Part shown: positions 46,588 to 56,848 of the stretch, one piece after another
Layout of the letters: every line of letters starts with the position of its first letter
How positions within the stretch are numbered: position 1 is the stretch's first letter
From: Haemophilus parainfluenzae
GTDB lineage: Bacteria > Pseudomonadota > Gammaproteobacteria > Enterobacterales > Pasteurellaceae
DNA: 64,000 nt
Assembly (NCBI RefSeq): GCF_003252755.1
Contig: NZ_QEPT01000006.1
Span: forward strand, 62,001-126,000
Direction of reading: 5' to 3'
Program-made: the position numbers and the translations under genes
Notes under the pieces: generated by a model
Database searches by the model: none
Told to the model about the DNA's origin: nothing
The model's input: the letters and a program-made list of their open reading frames with translations, nothing else

Positions 46588-47262
46588 ATGTCTTTTGGAG
46601 ATAAAAAATTAAGTGAAATCGCTGTCAGCGTACCCGGCTCAACTTCCCTACTTCGTGAATACGATTTGGATTTCTGCTGTGGTGGGTCAGATACACTTTC
46701 CAACGCTGCCGCAGAAAAAGGGTTAAATTTAGCAGAAATTGAAACCCGTTTAACCGAGCTTCAAAACAGTAAAGCAGAAAACCCTGAAGAATATTGGGTT
46801 AATGCAACTTATCCTGAAATTATCGATCATATTTTAGTTCGCTACCACCAACGCCACCGTGAGCAACTTCAAGAATTAATCGTGTTAGCGGATCGCGTAG
46901 AAAGTGTTCATGGCGATCGTGAAGATTGTCCAATGGGTGTTGCAGCTGAATTGCGCAATGTCTATGAAGATTTGAGCAACCATATGATGAAAGAAGAGCA
47001 TGTGCTTTTCCCAATGATCAAAGCAGGCAATTATATGATGGCACAAATGCCGATTCGTATGATGGAAATGGAACACGCAGAACATGGTGAACATTTGGAA
47101 GTTTTGAAATCATTAACAAACAATATGACACCTCCGACAGATGCTTGCAATACATGGCGTGCGCTTTATAGTGGCATCCAAGAATTTGCAGATGATTTAA
47201 TGATGCATATTCATCGTGAAAACAATATCTTATTCCCACGTGTTATTGCAGAGAATAACTAA
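46588..47262 (+). CDS. ytfE: Iron-sulfur cluster repair di-iron protein YtfE (RIC)
   Basis: It repairs Fe-S clusters damaged by nitric oxide and peroxide. The 224-residue protein has an N-terminal ScdA_N domain with LDFCCGG and a hemerythrin-like four-helix bundle whose ligands appear in RYHQRHREQL, MKEEHVLFP, EHAEHGEHLE and HIHRENNILFP. The ATG at 46588 follows AAGGAG; a frame from 46501 is not used. An FNR site and the divergent EEP gene lie upstream. Confidence 0.95.
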   Translation: MSFGDKKLSEIAVSVPGSTSLLREYDLDFCCGGSDTLSNAAAEKGLNLAEIETRLTELQNSKAENPEEYWVNATYPEIIDHILVRYHQRHREQLQELIVLADRVESVHGDREDCPMGVAAELRNVYEDLSNHMMKEEHVLFPMIKAGNYMMAQMPIRMMEMEHAEHGEHLEVLKSLTNNMTPPTDACNTWRALYSGIQEFADDLMMHIHRENNILFPRVIAENN

Positions 47263-47280
47263 ACACAAACCATATAAAGA

Positions 47281-47308
47281 AAAAGGGCGAAATCATTCGC
47301 CCTTTAAA
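47281..47308. terminator. Terminator between ytfE and the sulfatase gene
   Basis: GGGCGAA / TTCGCCC with a 4-nt loop, A-tract before and T-tract after. An uptake signal follows at about 47323. Confidence 0.8.
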
Positions 47309-47331
47309 ATTAGCCTAAAACTGACCGCACT

Positions 47332-49269
47332 TTACTTCTCTTCACTGCCTTTATATAAACGGTTTTTATACAAATAGCTGCCAAGTAAGGCATGTGCCAA
47401 CGCTTCTTTTTTCATTTCTTCCGGCACGTCTTTTTCGGTTAATGTGTCTTTTTCCTTATCATAAACATAGCCTTTTGCTTTACTATTTGGTGTTTGGATA
47501 ACGACATCATGATTGCCTTTCATTAAAGCTTGGGTTTGATCAAACTGCATAAAGGCACGATTCGGATTCACATCTTGCGTTAAATCAAAGCCAATCATCG
47601 GATAATTACCACTTACCCCCGCAATAGAAAGTAAGGTTGTCGGCATATCAATTTGACTCACTAAACGACTGTCTCGGCGTGGCTCAACATGATCACCTAA
47701 AATTAACGCAGGAATATGGAAATGCTTAATTGGCACCAAGCTTGCCCCAGCTGCACGAGAATCATGGTCGGCAATCACCAAGAACACGGTATCTTTCCAA
47801 TAATTAGATTGTTTCGCTAAGTTGAAGAAATGACCAATCGCATAATCCGCATATTTTGCACTGTTATTACGGGTTGCTTTTGGTTGTTCGTAAAGCTCAA
47901 TTTTACCATCCGGAAATTCAAAAGGATCGTGATTGCTCGAACTAAACACTAAGCTAAAGAATGGTTTTCCTTCATTCTGTAATTGGGTAAAAGTTTCGTT
48001 CGCTTTATCAAATAAATCCTCATCACTCACACCCCAAGTCGCAGTAAATTTAGGATTTTGGTAATCTTTTTGATCGATAATGGTTTGGAAACCATTGCCA
48101 TAGAAGAAACTTGCCATGTTATCAAAGTGCTTTTCACCGCCATAAATAAAGGAAGTATTGTAACCTTGTTTAGCAAGTAAATCTGCAATGGTAAAGAAAC
48201 CACTTTGGCTGTTATTCAATTTCACCACTGCACGTGCTGGAGTGGGTGTGAAGCCCGCTGTGGTAGCTTCAATACCACGAACAGAACGCGTCCCCGTAGC
48301 ATAAAGATTTTCAAATAACCAACCTTCTTTGGCTAATTTATCAAATTCAGGTGAAAGTGGTTTTCCGCCTAATGTACCGATAAATTGCGCCCCAAAACTT
48401 TCTTCCAAAATAATGACGATATTTTTCGGTTTACCTTGGTAAGTCGCTTGGTTTTTCGTTAAGGTTGGAATCTTCTCTGAAATATAATCACTTTCAGGGC
48501 GCCCACGGCTTGCTTTGACAATACGCAACATTTCATCAGTATCCATTTTGCCATAGGCTTCAGAAGATGCTCCTTCATCTTTAAATTGCTGTGCCGCATA
48601 AAGGACAGAATAGCCAGAGTTCAACACGAGAGAATTGACTAACCCATCGGAAGAAAAGGCAACCATTGCAGGGTTAACACCACGGTGTTGGAAACTCGAA
48701 CGCGCACCTAAAAAAGCAACTGCAATCACGAGCAATGCTATTACAGGGCGTAATTTCCAGCTCATTGGGCGTAAATCTTTGACCGCATAACCAGATAGTT
48801 TCCAATAACAGAAGAAAGCCGTAACAGTGAAAATAAGGCTAAAAATGACCGCAGTTAAATGCCCTTCCATCAACATTGAAAAGACTTCTTTCGGATAAAT
48901 TAAATATTCGATAAATAGACGGTTTGGACGGAAATCATAGGTTTCGATAAATGCGGGCGTAGCCAATTCCATGAATAGAATAAACACACTACCGAAGGTA
49001 AGCCAAATGCGTAAAATCATTTTCCAAATTCGGCTATGATGAAATAACACCGTAAATAATGCTGGCACACCAAATAAGTAGCACAAGGCTACGATATCCA
49101 TACGCAAGCCTTGCAAAAATAATTGTCCCCATCCCTCTACTGCAGAAACACGGTCTGCCTGCCAAATCGCAAGCCCAAGACGAGATAAGGTGAAAATAAT
49201 CAGATTAATGATGACGAAGAGAAAAATCGGATATAAAGGAGAACGTGTTTGTTTCATTTTGACACTCAT
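47332..49269 (-). CDS. LTA-synthase-like sulfatase-family membrane enzyme
   Basis: A 645-residue inner-membrane protein with five N-terminal membrane segments (to about 190) and a periplasmic sulfatase/alkaline-phosphatase-fold domain (about 270-560). The domain has the nucleophile region YATGTRSVRGIEATTAGF and metal-binding IVILEESFGAQF and VIADHDSR. Relatives transfer phosphoglycerol or phosphoethanolamine to glycans or lipids; in Haemophilus an LPS or periplasmic glucan target is possible. A ribosome binding site AGGA precedes 49269. Confidence 0.9.
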   Translation of the reverse strand: MSVKMKQTRSPLYPIFLFVIINLIIFTLSRLGLAIWQADRVSAVEGWGQLFLQGLRMDIVALCYLFGVPALFTVLFHHSRIWKMILRIWLTFGSVFILFMELATPAFIETYDFRPNRLFIEYLIYPKEVFSMLMEGHLTAVIFSLIFTVTAFFCYWKLSGYAVKDLRPMSWKLRPVIALLVIAVAFLGARSSFQHRGVNPAMVAFSSDGLVNSLVLNSGYSVLYAAQQFKDEGASSEAYGKMDTDEMLRIVKASRGRPESDYISEKIPTLTKNQATYQGKPKNIVIILEESFGAQFIGTLGGKPLSPEFDKLAKEGWLFENLYATGTRSVRGIEATTAGFTPTPARAVVKLNNSQSGFFTIADLLAKQGYNTSFIYGGEKHFDNMASFFYGNGFQTIIDQKDYQNPKFTATWGVSDEDLFDKANETFTQLQNEGKPFFSLVFSSSNHDPFEFPDGKIELYEQPKATRNNSAKYADYAIGHFFNLAKQSNYWKDTVFLVIADHDSRAAGASLVPIKHFHIPALILGDHVEPRRDSRLVSQIDMPTTLLSIAGVSGNYPMIGFDLTQDVNPNRAFMQFDQTQALMKGNHDVVIQTPNSKAKGYVYDKEKDTLTEKDVPEEMKKEALAHALLGSYLYKNRLYKGSEEK

Positions 49270-49350
49270 AAGTCCTAAGGGAATCGCTACCCCTTGATTA
49301 ATTTAAAGCACATTAATGTGCCATTTTTTCCATAGACAGATAAAAAAACA

Positions 49351-49393
49351 CAAAGTGCGGTTAAAAACATCATCATTTTTGACCGCACTTTGA
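49351..49393 (-). terminator. Malic enzyme terminator (inverted uptake-signal pair)
   Basis: CAAAGTGCGGT (49351-49361) and ACCGCACTTTG (49382-49392) form an 11-bp stem with a 20-nt loop, just after the malic enzyme stop on the minus strand. Confidence 0.65.
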
Positions 49394-49403
49394 AAGAGAA
49401 GGA

Positions 49404-50678
49404 TTAAGCTGCAACTAATGCTTTTAATTGTTTTTCATAAGCTGCCCAATCGGTAATTGGACGGGTTGCCACACCTGTTTCCATTGCTTTTTTCGCTACC
49501 GCAGAAGACACTGTAAATAATAAACGAGGATCGAACGGAGTCGGAATTACATAATCCGGCCCAAATGATAACGCACCATAATTAGCAATAATTTCTAATG
49601 GAACCGGTTCTTTCGCAAGACTCGCAATGGCATGAGAAGCTGCTAATTTCATTTCCTCATTAATCGCTGTTGCGCCTACGTCTAATGCACCACGGAATAA
49701 GAATGGGAAACAAAGCACGTTATTTACTTGGTTTGGATAGTCGGAACGACCAGTACAAACAATCGCATCTGGACGTACGGCTTTAGCTTCATCTGGGGTA
49801 ATTTCAGGCACAGGGTTAGCTAATGCAAGAATTAATGGATTTTCTGCCATGGTTTTCACCATTTCAGGTTTTAACGCACCCGCTTTAGAACAACCTAAGA
49901 ACACATCGGCTCCCTTAACGGCATCCGCTAATGTGCGCCAACCATTATCTTCAATGGCATAAAATTGTTTAGTTTCATCCATGTTATCGCCACGGCCTTT
50001 GAAAATCACACCTTTAGAGTCACACATGGTGATATTTTCTTTTTTGAAACCTAATGCACGAAGCAAGTTAGTACAAGCAATAGCTGAAGCACCTGCGCCA
50101 TTTACTACTAAGCGAACATCTGCAATATTTTTACCAATAATTTCTAAACCGTTTAATGCTGCTGCACCGACGATAATGGCAGTACCATGTTGGTCATCAT
50201 GGAATACCGGAATTCCCATTCGTTCACGCAATGCTTTTTCAATGTGGAAACATTCCGGTGCTTTGATATCTTCAAGGTTAATCCCACCAAAAGTAGGTTC
50301 TAATGAAGCGATAATATCGATTAATTTATCTGGATCATGTTCATTGATTTCAATGTCGAATACATTGATGCCTGCAAATTTTTTGAACAATACCCCTTTC
50401 CCTTCCATAACAGGTTTGGAGGCAAGTGCCCCAATATTTCCTAAACCTAATACAGCAGTACCATTTGAAATCACAGCCACTAAATTAGCACGTGCAGTAT
50501 AACGGCTTGCAGCTGAAGGATCTTTTTCAATTTCGAGACAAGGCTCTGCAACACCTGGAGAATAAGCAAGGGCTAAATCATGTTGAGTTTCTAACGATTT
50601 GGTTGGGGTGACAGCAATTTTTCCTGGAATTGGGAATTCATGAAAATCTAATGCAGCTTGGCGCAATTGTTCGCTCAT
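49404..50678 (-). CDS. NADP-type malic enzyme, short form
   Basis: It decarboxylates malate to pyruvate with NAD(P) reduction. This 424-residue protein corresponds to the catalytic part of MaeB without the C-terminal phosphotransacetylase-like domain. Visible are [14 protein letters not shown], the metal-site [20 protein letters not shown] and the nucleotide-binding [20 protein letters not shown]. The start at 50678 has GGAG upstream and a normal N-terminus; the in-frame ATG at 50699 does not. Confidence 0.93.
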   Translation of the reverse strand: MSEQLRQAALDFHEFPIPGKIAVTPTKSLETQHDLALAYSPGVAEPCLEIEKDPSAASRYTARANLVAVISNGTAVLGLGNIGALASKPVMEGKGVLFKKFAGINVFDIEINEHDPDKLIDIIASLEPTFGGINLEDIKAPECFHIEKALRERMGIPVFHDDQHGTAIIVGAAALNGLEIIGKNIADVRLVVNGAGASAIACTNLLRALGFKKENITMCDSKGVIFKGRGDNMDETKQFYAIEDNGWRTLADAVKGADVFLGCSKAGALKPEMVKTMAENPLILALANPVPEITPDEAKAVRPDAIVCTGRSDYPNQVNNVLCFPFLFRGALDVGATAINEEMKLAASHAIASLAKEPVPLEIIANYGALSFGPDYVIPTPFDPRLLFTVSSAVAKKAMETGVATRPITDWAAYEKQLKALVAA

Positions 50679-50878
50679 ATAAATATACTCCATTTTCACT
50701 TAGGTTAAATAAAATTTGCGCCATTATACTCTCTTTTTAAGAGAATTTTGTGACATACCGCAAAAATTTTACAAATTTATTACAAAAATATGAGTGAAAT
50801 CGACCACACCTCTGTCTTTTCTTCACATTCATAAGCAAAAACGTTACTATATCGCAAAAAACATGCAGGATGTAAATA

Positions 50879-51508
50879 ATGAGTTTGTTTTCTAAATTTA
50901 GAAGTGCCATCAATAAATTACAACGGAAAGCGATTAACAAAACCTTTCAACAACAGTTAACCAACCAAGGCATGTCAGTAATTTCTGCAAACTGTGTTGG
51001 TGCATTTATTTTGCATGACCTAAATCAACCTTTTAATTCTCCATTTGTTAACCTTTATTTAGACCCAAGCGATTTTGTTCGATATCTACAAAACATCACA
51101 TTCTATCAATCACAACCACTTCAATTTATACAAACAGAAAAACCGTACCCAGTTGGTCTATTAGGTGATCTTAAAGTGCACTTTATGCACTACCACTCCG
51201 AACAAGAAGCTAAGGAAAAATGGGATGCGCGCTCACAGCGTTTAGATTTCGATAACTTATTTATTATGATGACTGATAAAGATGGTGGAAAAGGTGCAAA
51301 ATATGAAGATTTGCAAGCCTTCGATAACTTGCCTTATCCAAACAAAGTCGTCTTTACCCACAAACCATATCCCGAATTAAAATCCGCGTTCTATATTAAA
51401 GGCTTTGAAAACGAAGACGAAGTGGGCGATTTATTTACTTTTTCCGGTTGGAATGGCGAAAAATATTACGACCAGTTTGATTACGTCAGCTGGTTCAATC
51501 AAAAATAA
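50879..51508 (+). CDS. DUF1919-family protein (HI1244-like)
   Basis: A 209-residue soluble protein of the DUF1919 family, often found near surface-glycan genes. The conserved N-terminal stretch is ISANCVGAFILHDLNQPFNSPFVNLY, followed by an FVRYL block and a LFIMMTDKDGG block. Catalytic function is not known to me. It is the first gene of a run with rsuA (9 bases on) and bcr. Confidence 0.82.
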   Translation: MSLFSKFRSAINKLQRKAINKTFQQQLTNQGMSVISANCVGAFILHDLNQPFNSPFVNLYLDPSDFVRYLQNITFYQSQPLQFIQTEKPYPVGLLGDLKVHFMHYHSEQEAKEKWDARSQRLDFDNLFIMMTDKDGGKGAKYEDLQAFDNLPYPNKVVFTHKPYPELKSAFYIKGFENEDEVGDLFTFSGWNGEKYYDQFDYVSWFNQK

Positions 51509-51517
51509 GAGTTTACG

Positions 51518-52216
51518 ATGCGACTAGATAAATTTATTGCCGAGAATACAGACTTAACCCGTTCACAAGCCACCAAAGCCATTCGCCAAAGTGCGGTCAA
51601 AATTAATGGTGAAATTGTGAAAAATGGTGCGACCAAAGTAAGCCCAGAAGATGAAATTTATTTTGAAGATGAATTGTTGCCTTGGGTAGAAGAAGGCCAA
51701 TATTTTATGTTGCATAAGCCACAAGGCTACGTTTGCTCTCACGATGATGGTGACTACCCAACCATTTATCAGTTCTTTGAACCGCCTCTTTCTGGCAAGT
51801 TACACAGTGCTGGTCGATTAGATGTGGATACCACAGGACTCGTGCTATTAACGGATGATGGTCAATGGTCACATCGTATTACTTCACCAAAACATCAATG
51901 CGAAAAAACCTATTTAGTCACTTTAGCCGATCCGGTTGAAAACCATTATGCTTCAGCCTGTGAAGAAGGCATTCTGCTACGTGGCGAAAAAGAACCCACT
52001 AAGCCAGCGAAATTAGAAGTATTAGATGATTACAACGTTAATTTGACTATCTCTGAAGGGCGCTATCATCAGGTGAAACGAATGTTTGCGGCTCTTGGTA
52101 ATAAAGTGGTTGCGCTACATCGTTGGAGAATCGGCAACGTTGAATTAGATGAAAGCTTAGAAGAAGGCGAATTTCGCCCACTCACGCAGGAAGAAATCGA
52201 TAATTTAGTGAAATAA
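51518..52216 (+). CDS. rsuA: 16S rRNA pseudouridine(516) synthase
   Basis: RsuA makes pseudouridine 516 in 16S rRNA. The 232-residue protein has an N-terminal S4 RNA-binding domain (MRLDKFIAENTDLTRSQATKAI) and the catalytic GRLDVDTTGLVLLTDDG with the active Asp near 103. An uptake signal lies within its first 100 bases. bcr starts 2 bases after its stop. Confidence 0.95.
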   Translation: MRLDKFIAENTDLTRSQATKAIRQSAVKINGEIVKNGATKVSPEDEIYFEDELLPWVEEGQYFMLHKPQGYVCSHDDGDYPTIYQFFEPPLSGKLHSAGRLDVDTTGLVLLTDDGQWSHRITSPKHQCEKTYLVTLADPVENHYASACEEGILLRGEKEPTKPAKLEVLDDYNVNLTISEGRYHQVKRMFAALGNKVVALHRWRIGNVELDESLEEGEFRPLTQEEIDNLVK

Positions 52217-52217
52217 T

Positions 52218-53417
52218 ATGAGCCAAAATATTAAACCTACTTTTATTTTTATCGCCACGCTCGGCATCCTCTCAATGCTACCGCCTTTAGGCGTGGATAT
52301 GTATATTCCGTCCTTTTTAAATATTGCCGAAGACTTAAATATCAACTCCGAGCAAGTGCAGCACACGTTGACATTTTTTGCTTACGGTATGGCGGCAGGA
52401 CAATTATTCTGGGGGCCTTTTGGTGATAGCTTTGGTCGTAAACCGATTATTTTATTAGGGGTCATTATTGGTGCGATCACCGCTATTATTTTAACCGGCA
52501 TTCATTCTATTGGTAGCTTCACTGCACTGCGTTTCATTCAAGGTTTCTTTGGTGCTGCGCCTGTTGTGCTTTCTGGGGCGTTATTACGAGATTTATTTAG
52601 CAAAGATCAACTGTCTCGAATCATGTCCACCATCACACTTGTCTTTATGATTGCACCACTTGTTGCACCTGTGATTGGCGGATATATTGTGAAATTTTTC
52701 CATTGGCACATGATTTTTTATGTGATTGGTGCGATGGGATTTCTTGCGGCATTGCTCGTCTTTTTCATTATTCCTGAAACCCATAAACAAGAAAATCGTA
52801 TTCCACTTCGCCTAAATATCATTGCCCGTAACTTCATGATGCTTTCAAAACAAAAAGAAGTATTAGGTTATATGGCGGCCGCCTCTTTTGGTTTTGGTGG
52901 TTTATTTGCTTTCGTCACTGCTGGATCTATTGTCTATATCGGTATTTATGGTATTCCAGTCGATCAATTCGGCTATTTCTTTATGATTAATATCGCTATT
53001 ATGACAGCCACGTCTTATTTAAATGGGAAGTTTGTGCTGAAGTTAGGTGCGGAAACCATGTTACAAATTGGTATTGCGGTACAATTTATTTCAGGAATTT
53101 GGTTATTTTTAACCGCACTTTTTGATTTCGGTTTTTGGTCAATGGCTATTGGCGTAGCCTTTTTTGTCGGACAAAACCCGCTCATATCGTCCAATGCCAC
53201 AGCCTCCATTTTAGAGAAATTCCCAACCATGGCTGGCACTGCCAATTCATTAATGGGAAGTGTACGTTTTGGTGTCGGTGCGGTGATGGGTTCTCTAGTA
53301 GCAAGCTTTAAAATGGAAACCGCGGCACCAATGCTCTATACAATGGCAGCTTGCGTGGTTATTTCTGCCCTCTCTTACTATTTTCTGACTTATCGACATT
53401 CTAATTCAAGCAGCTAA
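52218..53417 (+). CDS. bcr: Bcr/CflA-family drug efflux MFS transporter
   Basis: A 399-residue proton-driven exporter with 12 predicted membrane segments. It has the Bcr/CflA-type start LGILSMLPPLGVDMYIPSFL, the MFS motif A GPFGDSFGRKPIILLG and the drug:H+ antiporter motif LIAPVIGGYI-like LVAPVIGGYI. Substrate cannot be predicted. The ribosome binding site lies inside rsuA, so the two are likely coupled. Confidence 0.93.
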   Translation: MSQNIKPTFIFIATLGILSMLPPLGVDMYIPSFLNIAEDLNINSEQVQHTLTFFAYGMAAGQLFWGPFGDSFGRKPIILLGVIIGAITAIILTGIHSIGSFTALRFIQGFFGAAPVVLSGALLRDLFSKDQLSRIMSTITLVFMIAPLVAPVIGGYIVKFFHWHMIFYVIGAMGFLAALLVFFIIPETHKQENRIPLRLNIIARNFMMLSKQKEVLGYMAAASFGFGGLFAFVTAGSIVYIGIYGIPVDQFGYFFMINIAIMTATSYLNGKFVLKLGAETMLQIGIAVQFISGIWLFLTALFDFGFWSMAIGVAFFVGQNPLISSNATASILEKFPTMAGTANSLMGSVRFGVGAVMGSLVASFKMETAAPMLYTMAACVVISALSYYFLTYRHSNSSS

Positions 53418-53567
53418 ATACTAAAAATTTTGTTCATAGCTAATAAGCAATTATTAGATATGAATGGAAGTAATTGTTTCATTTAGAAGAGTATTTTTGT
53501 GTAATTTAAAGTGAATACAACAGTCTTTCATTAAATTTTACACAAAACTCAAATCAACCCCATGCTA

Positions 53568-53605
53568 ATAGATTATCTTGATTAATTTAATAGATTTTAA
53601 TCGTC
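53568..53605. promoter_or_regulatory. Possible OxyR site upstream of catalase
   Basis: ATAGAT occurs at 53568 and again at 53590, exactly 22 bp apart, the spacing of the repeated ATAG elements in OxyR sites. The CTAT half-motifs are poor. The remaining 250-bp gap after bcr shows nothing else. Confidence 0.35.
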
Positions 53606-53668
53606 AAAACCTTTTTGTATGATATTTACGAAATTTATCCCCCTATTGATTCATACAAGGAGTTAACT

Positions 53669-55195
53669 ATGAGTTTAAAATGCCCTTTTTCGCATTTATC
53701 TACTACAAACTTGACTATGGGCAATGGCGCTCCGGTAGCTGACAACCAAAACAGTTTAACTGCCGGTCCTCGCGGTCCATTACTTTCTCAAGATTTATGG
53801 CTTAATGAAAAATTAGCTGATTTCGTACGTGAGGTTATTCCTGAGCGTCGTATGCACGCTAAAGGCTCCGGTGCATTTGGTACCTTTACTGTCATACACG
53901 ACATTACTCAATATACTCGCGCAAAAATTTTCAGCGAAGTAGGTAAAAAAACAGAAATGTTCGCACGCTTTACCACTGTTGCGGGTGAACGTGGTGCAGC
54001 TGATGCTGAACGTGATATTCGTGGTTTCGCATTAAAATTTTATACTGAGGAAGGTAACTGGGACTTAGTGGGTAACAACACACCGGTATTCTTCTTACGT
54101 GATCCTCGTAAATTCCCAGATTTAAACAAAGCAGTAAAACGCGATCCACGTACCAATATGCGTTCAGCTACTAACAACTGGGATTTTTGGACATTATTAC
54201 CTGAAGCATTACACCAAGTAACCATTGTTATGAGTGATCGTGGTATTCCTGCAAGCTATCGCCATATGCATGGATTTGGTTCACACACTTACAGTTTTTG
54301 GAATGAGGCTGGTGAGCGTTTCTGGGTGAAATTCCACTTCCGTACTCAACAAGGTATTAAAAATTTAACCGATGCAGAAGCTGCGGCTGTTATCGCCAAT
54401 GATCGTGAAAGTCATCAACGCGATTTATATGAAGCAATCGAACGTGGTGATTTCCCTAAATGGACATTATATGTACAAATCATGCCTGAAGCAGATGCTG
54501 AAAAAGTACCTTATCATCCATTTGACTTAACAAAAGTGTGGCCCAAAAAAGATTATCCGTTAATTGAGGTAGGAGAGTTTGAGCTTAACCGTAATCCTGA
54601 AAACTTCTTTGCTGACGTAGAGCAATCTGCATTTGCACCAAGCAATTTAGTTCCAGGTATCGGTGCAAGCCCAGATAAAATGTTACAAGCTCGTTTATTC
54701 AACTATGCAGATGCGCAACGTTATCGTTTAGGTGTGAACTATCGTCAAATTCCAGTAAACCGTCCACGTTGCCCTGTTCATAGCAACCAACGTGATGGAC
54801 AAGGTCGTGTAGATGGTAACTATGGCAGCCTACCGCACTACGAGCCAAACAGCTTCAGCCAATGGCAACAACAACCAGACTTTGCTGAACCACCACTTCG
54901 CATTAATGGTGATGCAGCACACTGGGATTATCGGAACGATGATAACGACTACTTCAGCCAACCGCGTGCATTATTTAACTTAATGAATCCAGAGCAAAAA
55001 CAAGCATTATTCAACAATACTGCGGCTGCAATGGGTGATGCACCTGAGTTCATCAAATACCGTCATATCCGTAACTGCTACTGGTGTGAGCCAGCATATG
55101 GCGATGGTGTTGCAAAAGCATTGGGCTTAACCGTTGAAGATGCATTAAAAGCACGTGAAACTGACCCAGCATTAGGTCAAGGTGGATTGTTATAA
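53669..55195 (+). CDS. hktE: Catalase HktE (clade-3 monofunctional)
   Basis: It breaks down hydrogen peroxide. The start at 53669 follows AAGGAG and gives 508 residues, the size of H. influenzae HktE. The catalytic His lies in [15 protein letters not shown], the conserved Asn in [18 protein letters not shown], and the proximal haem Tyr in [14 protein letters not shown]. An uptake signal spans the stop codon region. A perfect terminator follows. Confidence 0.96.
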   Translation: MSLKCPFSHLSTTNLTMGNGAPVADNQNSLTAGPRGPLLSQDLWLNEKLADFVREVIPERRMHAKGSGAFGTFTVIHDITQYTRAKIFSEVGKKTEMFARFTTVAGERGAADAERDIRGFALKFYTEEGNWDLVGNNTPVFFLRDPRKFPDLNKAVKRDPRTNMRSATNNWDFWTLLPEALHQVTIVMSDRGIPASYRHMHGFGSHTYSFWNEAGERFWVKFHFRTQQGIKNLTDAEAAAVIANDRESHQRDLYEAIERGDFPKWTLYVQIMPEADAEKVPYHPFDLTKVWPKKDYPLIEVGEFELNRNPENFFADVEQSAFAPSNLVPGIGASPDKMLQARLFNYADAQRYRLGVNYRQIPVNRPRCPVHSNQRDGQGRVDGNYGSLPHYEPNSFSQWQQQPDFAEPPLRINGDAAHWDYRNDDNDYFSQPRALFNLMNPEQKQALFNNTAAAMGDAPEFIKYRHIRNCYWCEPAYGDGVAKALGLTVEDALKARETDPALGQGGLL

Positions 55196-55231
55196 GTGCG
55201 GTCAATTTTATAGGCAGATTTTAAATCTAAA

Positions 55232-55260
55232 AATAAAGGCGGGATATCCCGCCTTTATTG
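55232..55260. terminator. Terminator between hktE and the symporter
   Basis: A fully palindromic stem AATAAAGGCGGGAT / ATCCCGCCTTTATT (55232-55259) between two convergent genes. Confidence 0.8.
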
Positions 55261-55273
55261 TGCCTATCAAAGT

Positions 55274-56713
55274 TTATTTCCAAATTCGATGATCTAATAC
55301 TCGTTTTTTAATTTCAGGATAGAGGTCAATTTTAAATTCAGGCTCTTTTCCTTGTTTTAATTGACGCTGATAGTCTTTCATTAACTTCCACACAATCGGG
55401 GAAAGTAAAACAATCGCGACTAAGTTAATAATTGCCATCACAGCCATCACCGTATCCGCAAAATTCCACACGACATTGCCTGATTTTACTGAACCGAAAT
55501 AAACAAAGAACAATACCGATAAGCGGAAGAACCATACAAACCAAGGTTTATTTTTAATAAAGCGAATGTTACTTTCCGCATAAGCACAGTTACCAATGAT
55601 AGAAGAATAAGCGAAAAGTAATAAAATAAAAGCCAGAAAATGCACACCAAATTCGCCGACATGATAACGTAATGCATTTTGCGTTAAAGAAATGCTTTTT
55701 AACGTTTCGCTACCATAGTTATCAGAAAGCAGGATAATCACCGCCGTACAAGTACAGACAATCATGGTATCCACAAACACACCGAGCATTTGCACTAAAC
55801 CTTGGCTAACAGGGTGTTTTACGTGAGCTGCAGCAGCCGCATTTGGTGCAGAGCCCATCCCGGCTTCATTAGAGAATAATCCGCGCTTAATCCCCATCAT
55901 CATGGCTTTAGACACTAAAGCGCCAAACATTCCACCAGCGGCGGATTGGAAAGTAAAGGCACTTTTGTAAATATTAGCGATTACCGTTGGGATCATATCA
56001 ATATGCATCCCTAAGATAATTACCGCCATGATTAAATAAAAGAGTGCCATCATCGGCACTACGCTACTAGAAATGGTCGCTATGCGTTTCACTCCACCAA
56101 AAATAATTACGGCGGTTAACACGACCAAAACAAGACCAACATATTCCCCTTGCCAGTTCCAAGCATTATTGGTTGCTTCAACAATAGAATTTGCTTGCAC
56201 TGAATTGAATGCAAAACCAAAAGTAAAAATAAGTGATATAGCAAAAGCGGCCGACATACAACGAGATTTTAGACCTTGAGCAATATAATAAGCAGGCCCT
56301 CCACGAAAAGAACCATCTTTATCTTGAATTTTAAATACCTGTGCTAAAGTAGATTCTGCAAAAGCACTCGACATACCAATAAATGCAGTTACCCACATCC
56401 AGAACACCGCACCTTCACCACCAAGCGCAATAGCTGTTGCCACACCACTGATATTACCGACACCAACTCGGCTGGCTAACCCTGTTGCAAATGCCTGGAA
56501 TGGTGTTAAAGAATTCCCCTCAGTAGCACGTCCAAACCACATTTCACGTATACTTGCAGGGAAAAGACGCAATTGTACTAAGCCTGTTGTAATCGTAAAA
56601 AATAGACCTACACCTAATAAAATAACAATGGTGATATTCCACAATGGCTCATCAAGATGTTCGATAACCCATGTTAATCCTTGTTCAATCCAGTTCCCTA
56701 ATTCTGTCAGCAT
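55274..56713 (-). CDS. Alanine/glycine:cation symporter (AGCS family)
   Basis: A 479-residue sodium-coupled amino-acid importer with about 11 membrane segments. The AGCS signature GVGNISGVATAIALGGEGAVFWMWVTAF is near residue 95, with later GMGSAPNAAAAAHVKHPVSQG. It matches the AlsT/DagA type. It is probably a single gene; a terminator hairpin of nagK lies upstream. Confidence 0.92.
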   Translation of the reverse strand: MLTELGNWIEQGLTWVIEHLDEPLWNITIVILLGVGLFFTITTGLVQLRLFPASIREMWFGRATEGNSLTPFQAFATGLASRVGVGNISGVATAIALGGEGAVFWMWVTAFIGMSSAFAESTLAQVFKIQDKDGSFRGGPAYYIAQGLKSRCMSAAFAISLIFTFGFAFNSVQANSIVEATNNAWNWQGEYVGLVLVVLTAVIIFGGVKRIATISSSVVPMMALFYLIMAVIILGMHIDMIPTVIANIYKSAFTFQSAAGGMFGALVSKAMMMGIKRGLFSNEAGMGSAPNAAAAAHVKHPVSQGLVQMLGVFVDTMIVCTCTAVIILLSDNYGSETLKSISLTQNALRYHVGEFGVHFLAFILLLFAYSSIIGNCAYAESNIRFIKNKPWFVWFFRLSVLFFVYFGSVKSGNVVWNFADTVMAVMAIINLVAIVLLSPIVWKLMKDYQRQLKQGKEPEFKIDLYPEIKKRVLDHRIWK

Positions 56714-56761
56714 AAAAACCTCATAAAAAAATCAATCTCCTGATTGTAGAGTGATAAAAGA

Positions 56762-56798
56762 AAAAATCCAGTTTTCTTAGAAAAAAACTGGATTTTTA
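56762..56798 (-). terminator. Terminator of the ROK kinase gene
   Basis: AAAAATCCAGTTTT and AAAACTGGATTTTT pair over about 14 bp with a short loop; on the minus strand T-rich sequence follows. Confidence 0.75.
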
Positions 56799-56848
56799 TC
56801 CCATAAAACAAAGTTTATTCAAATTTTTACTATATTTTTAGATTAAAT

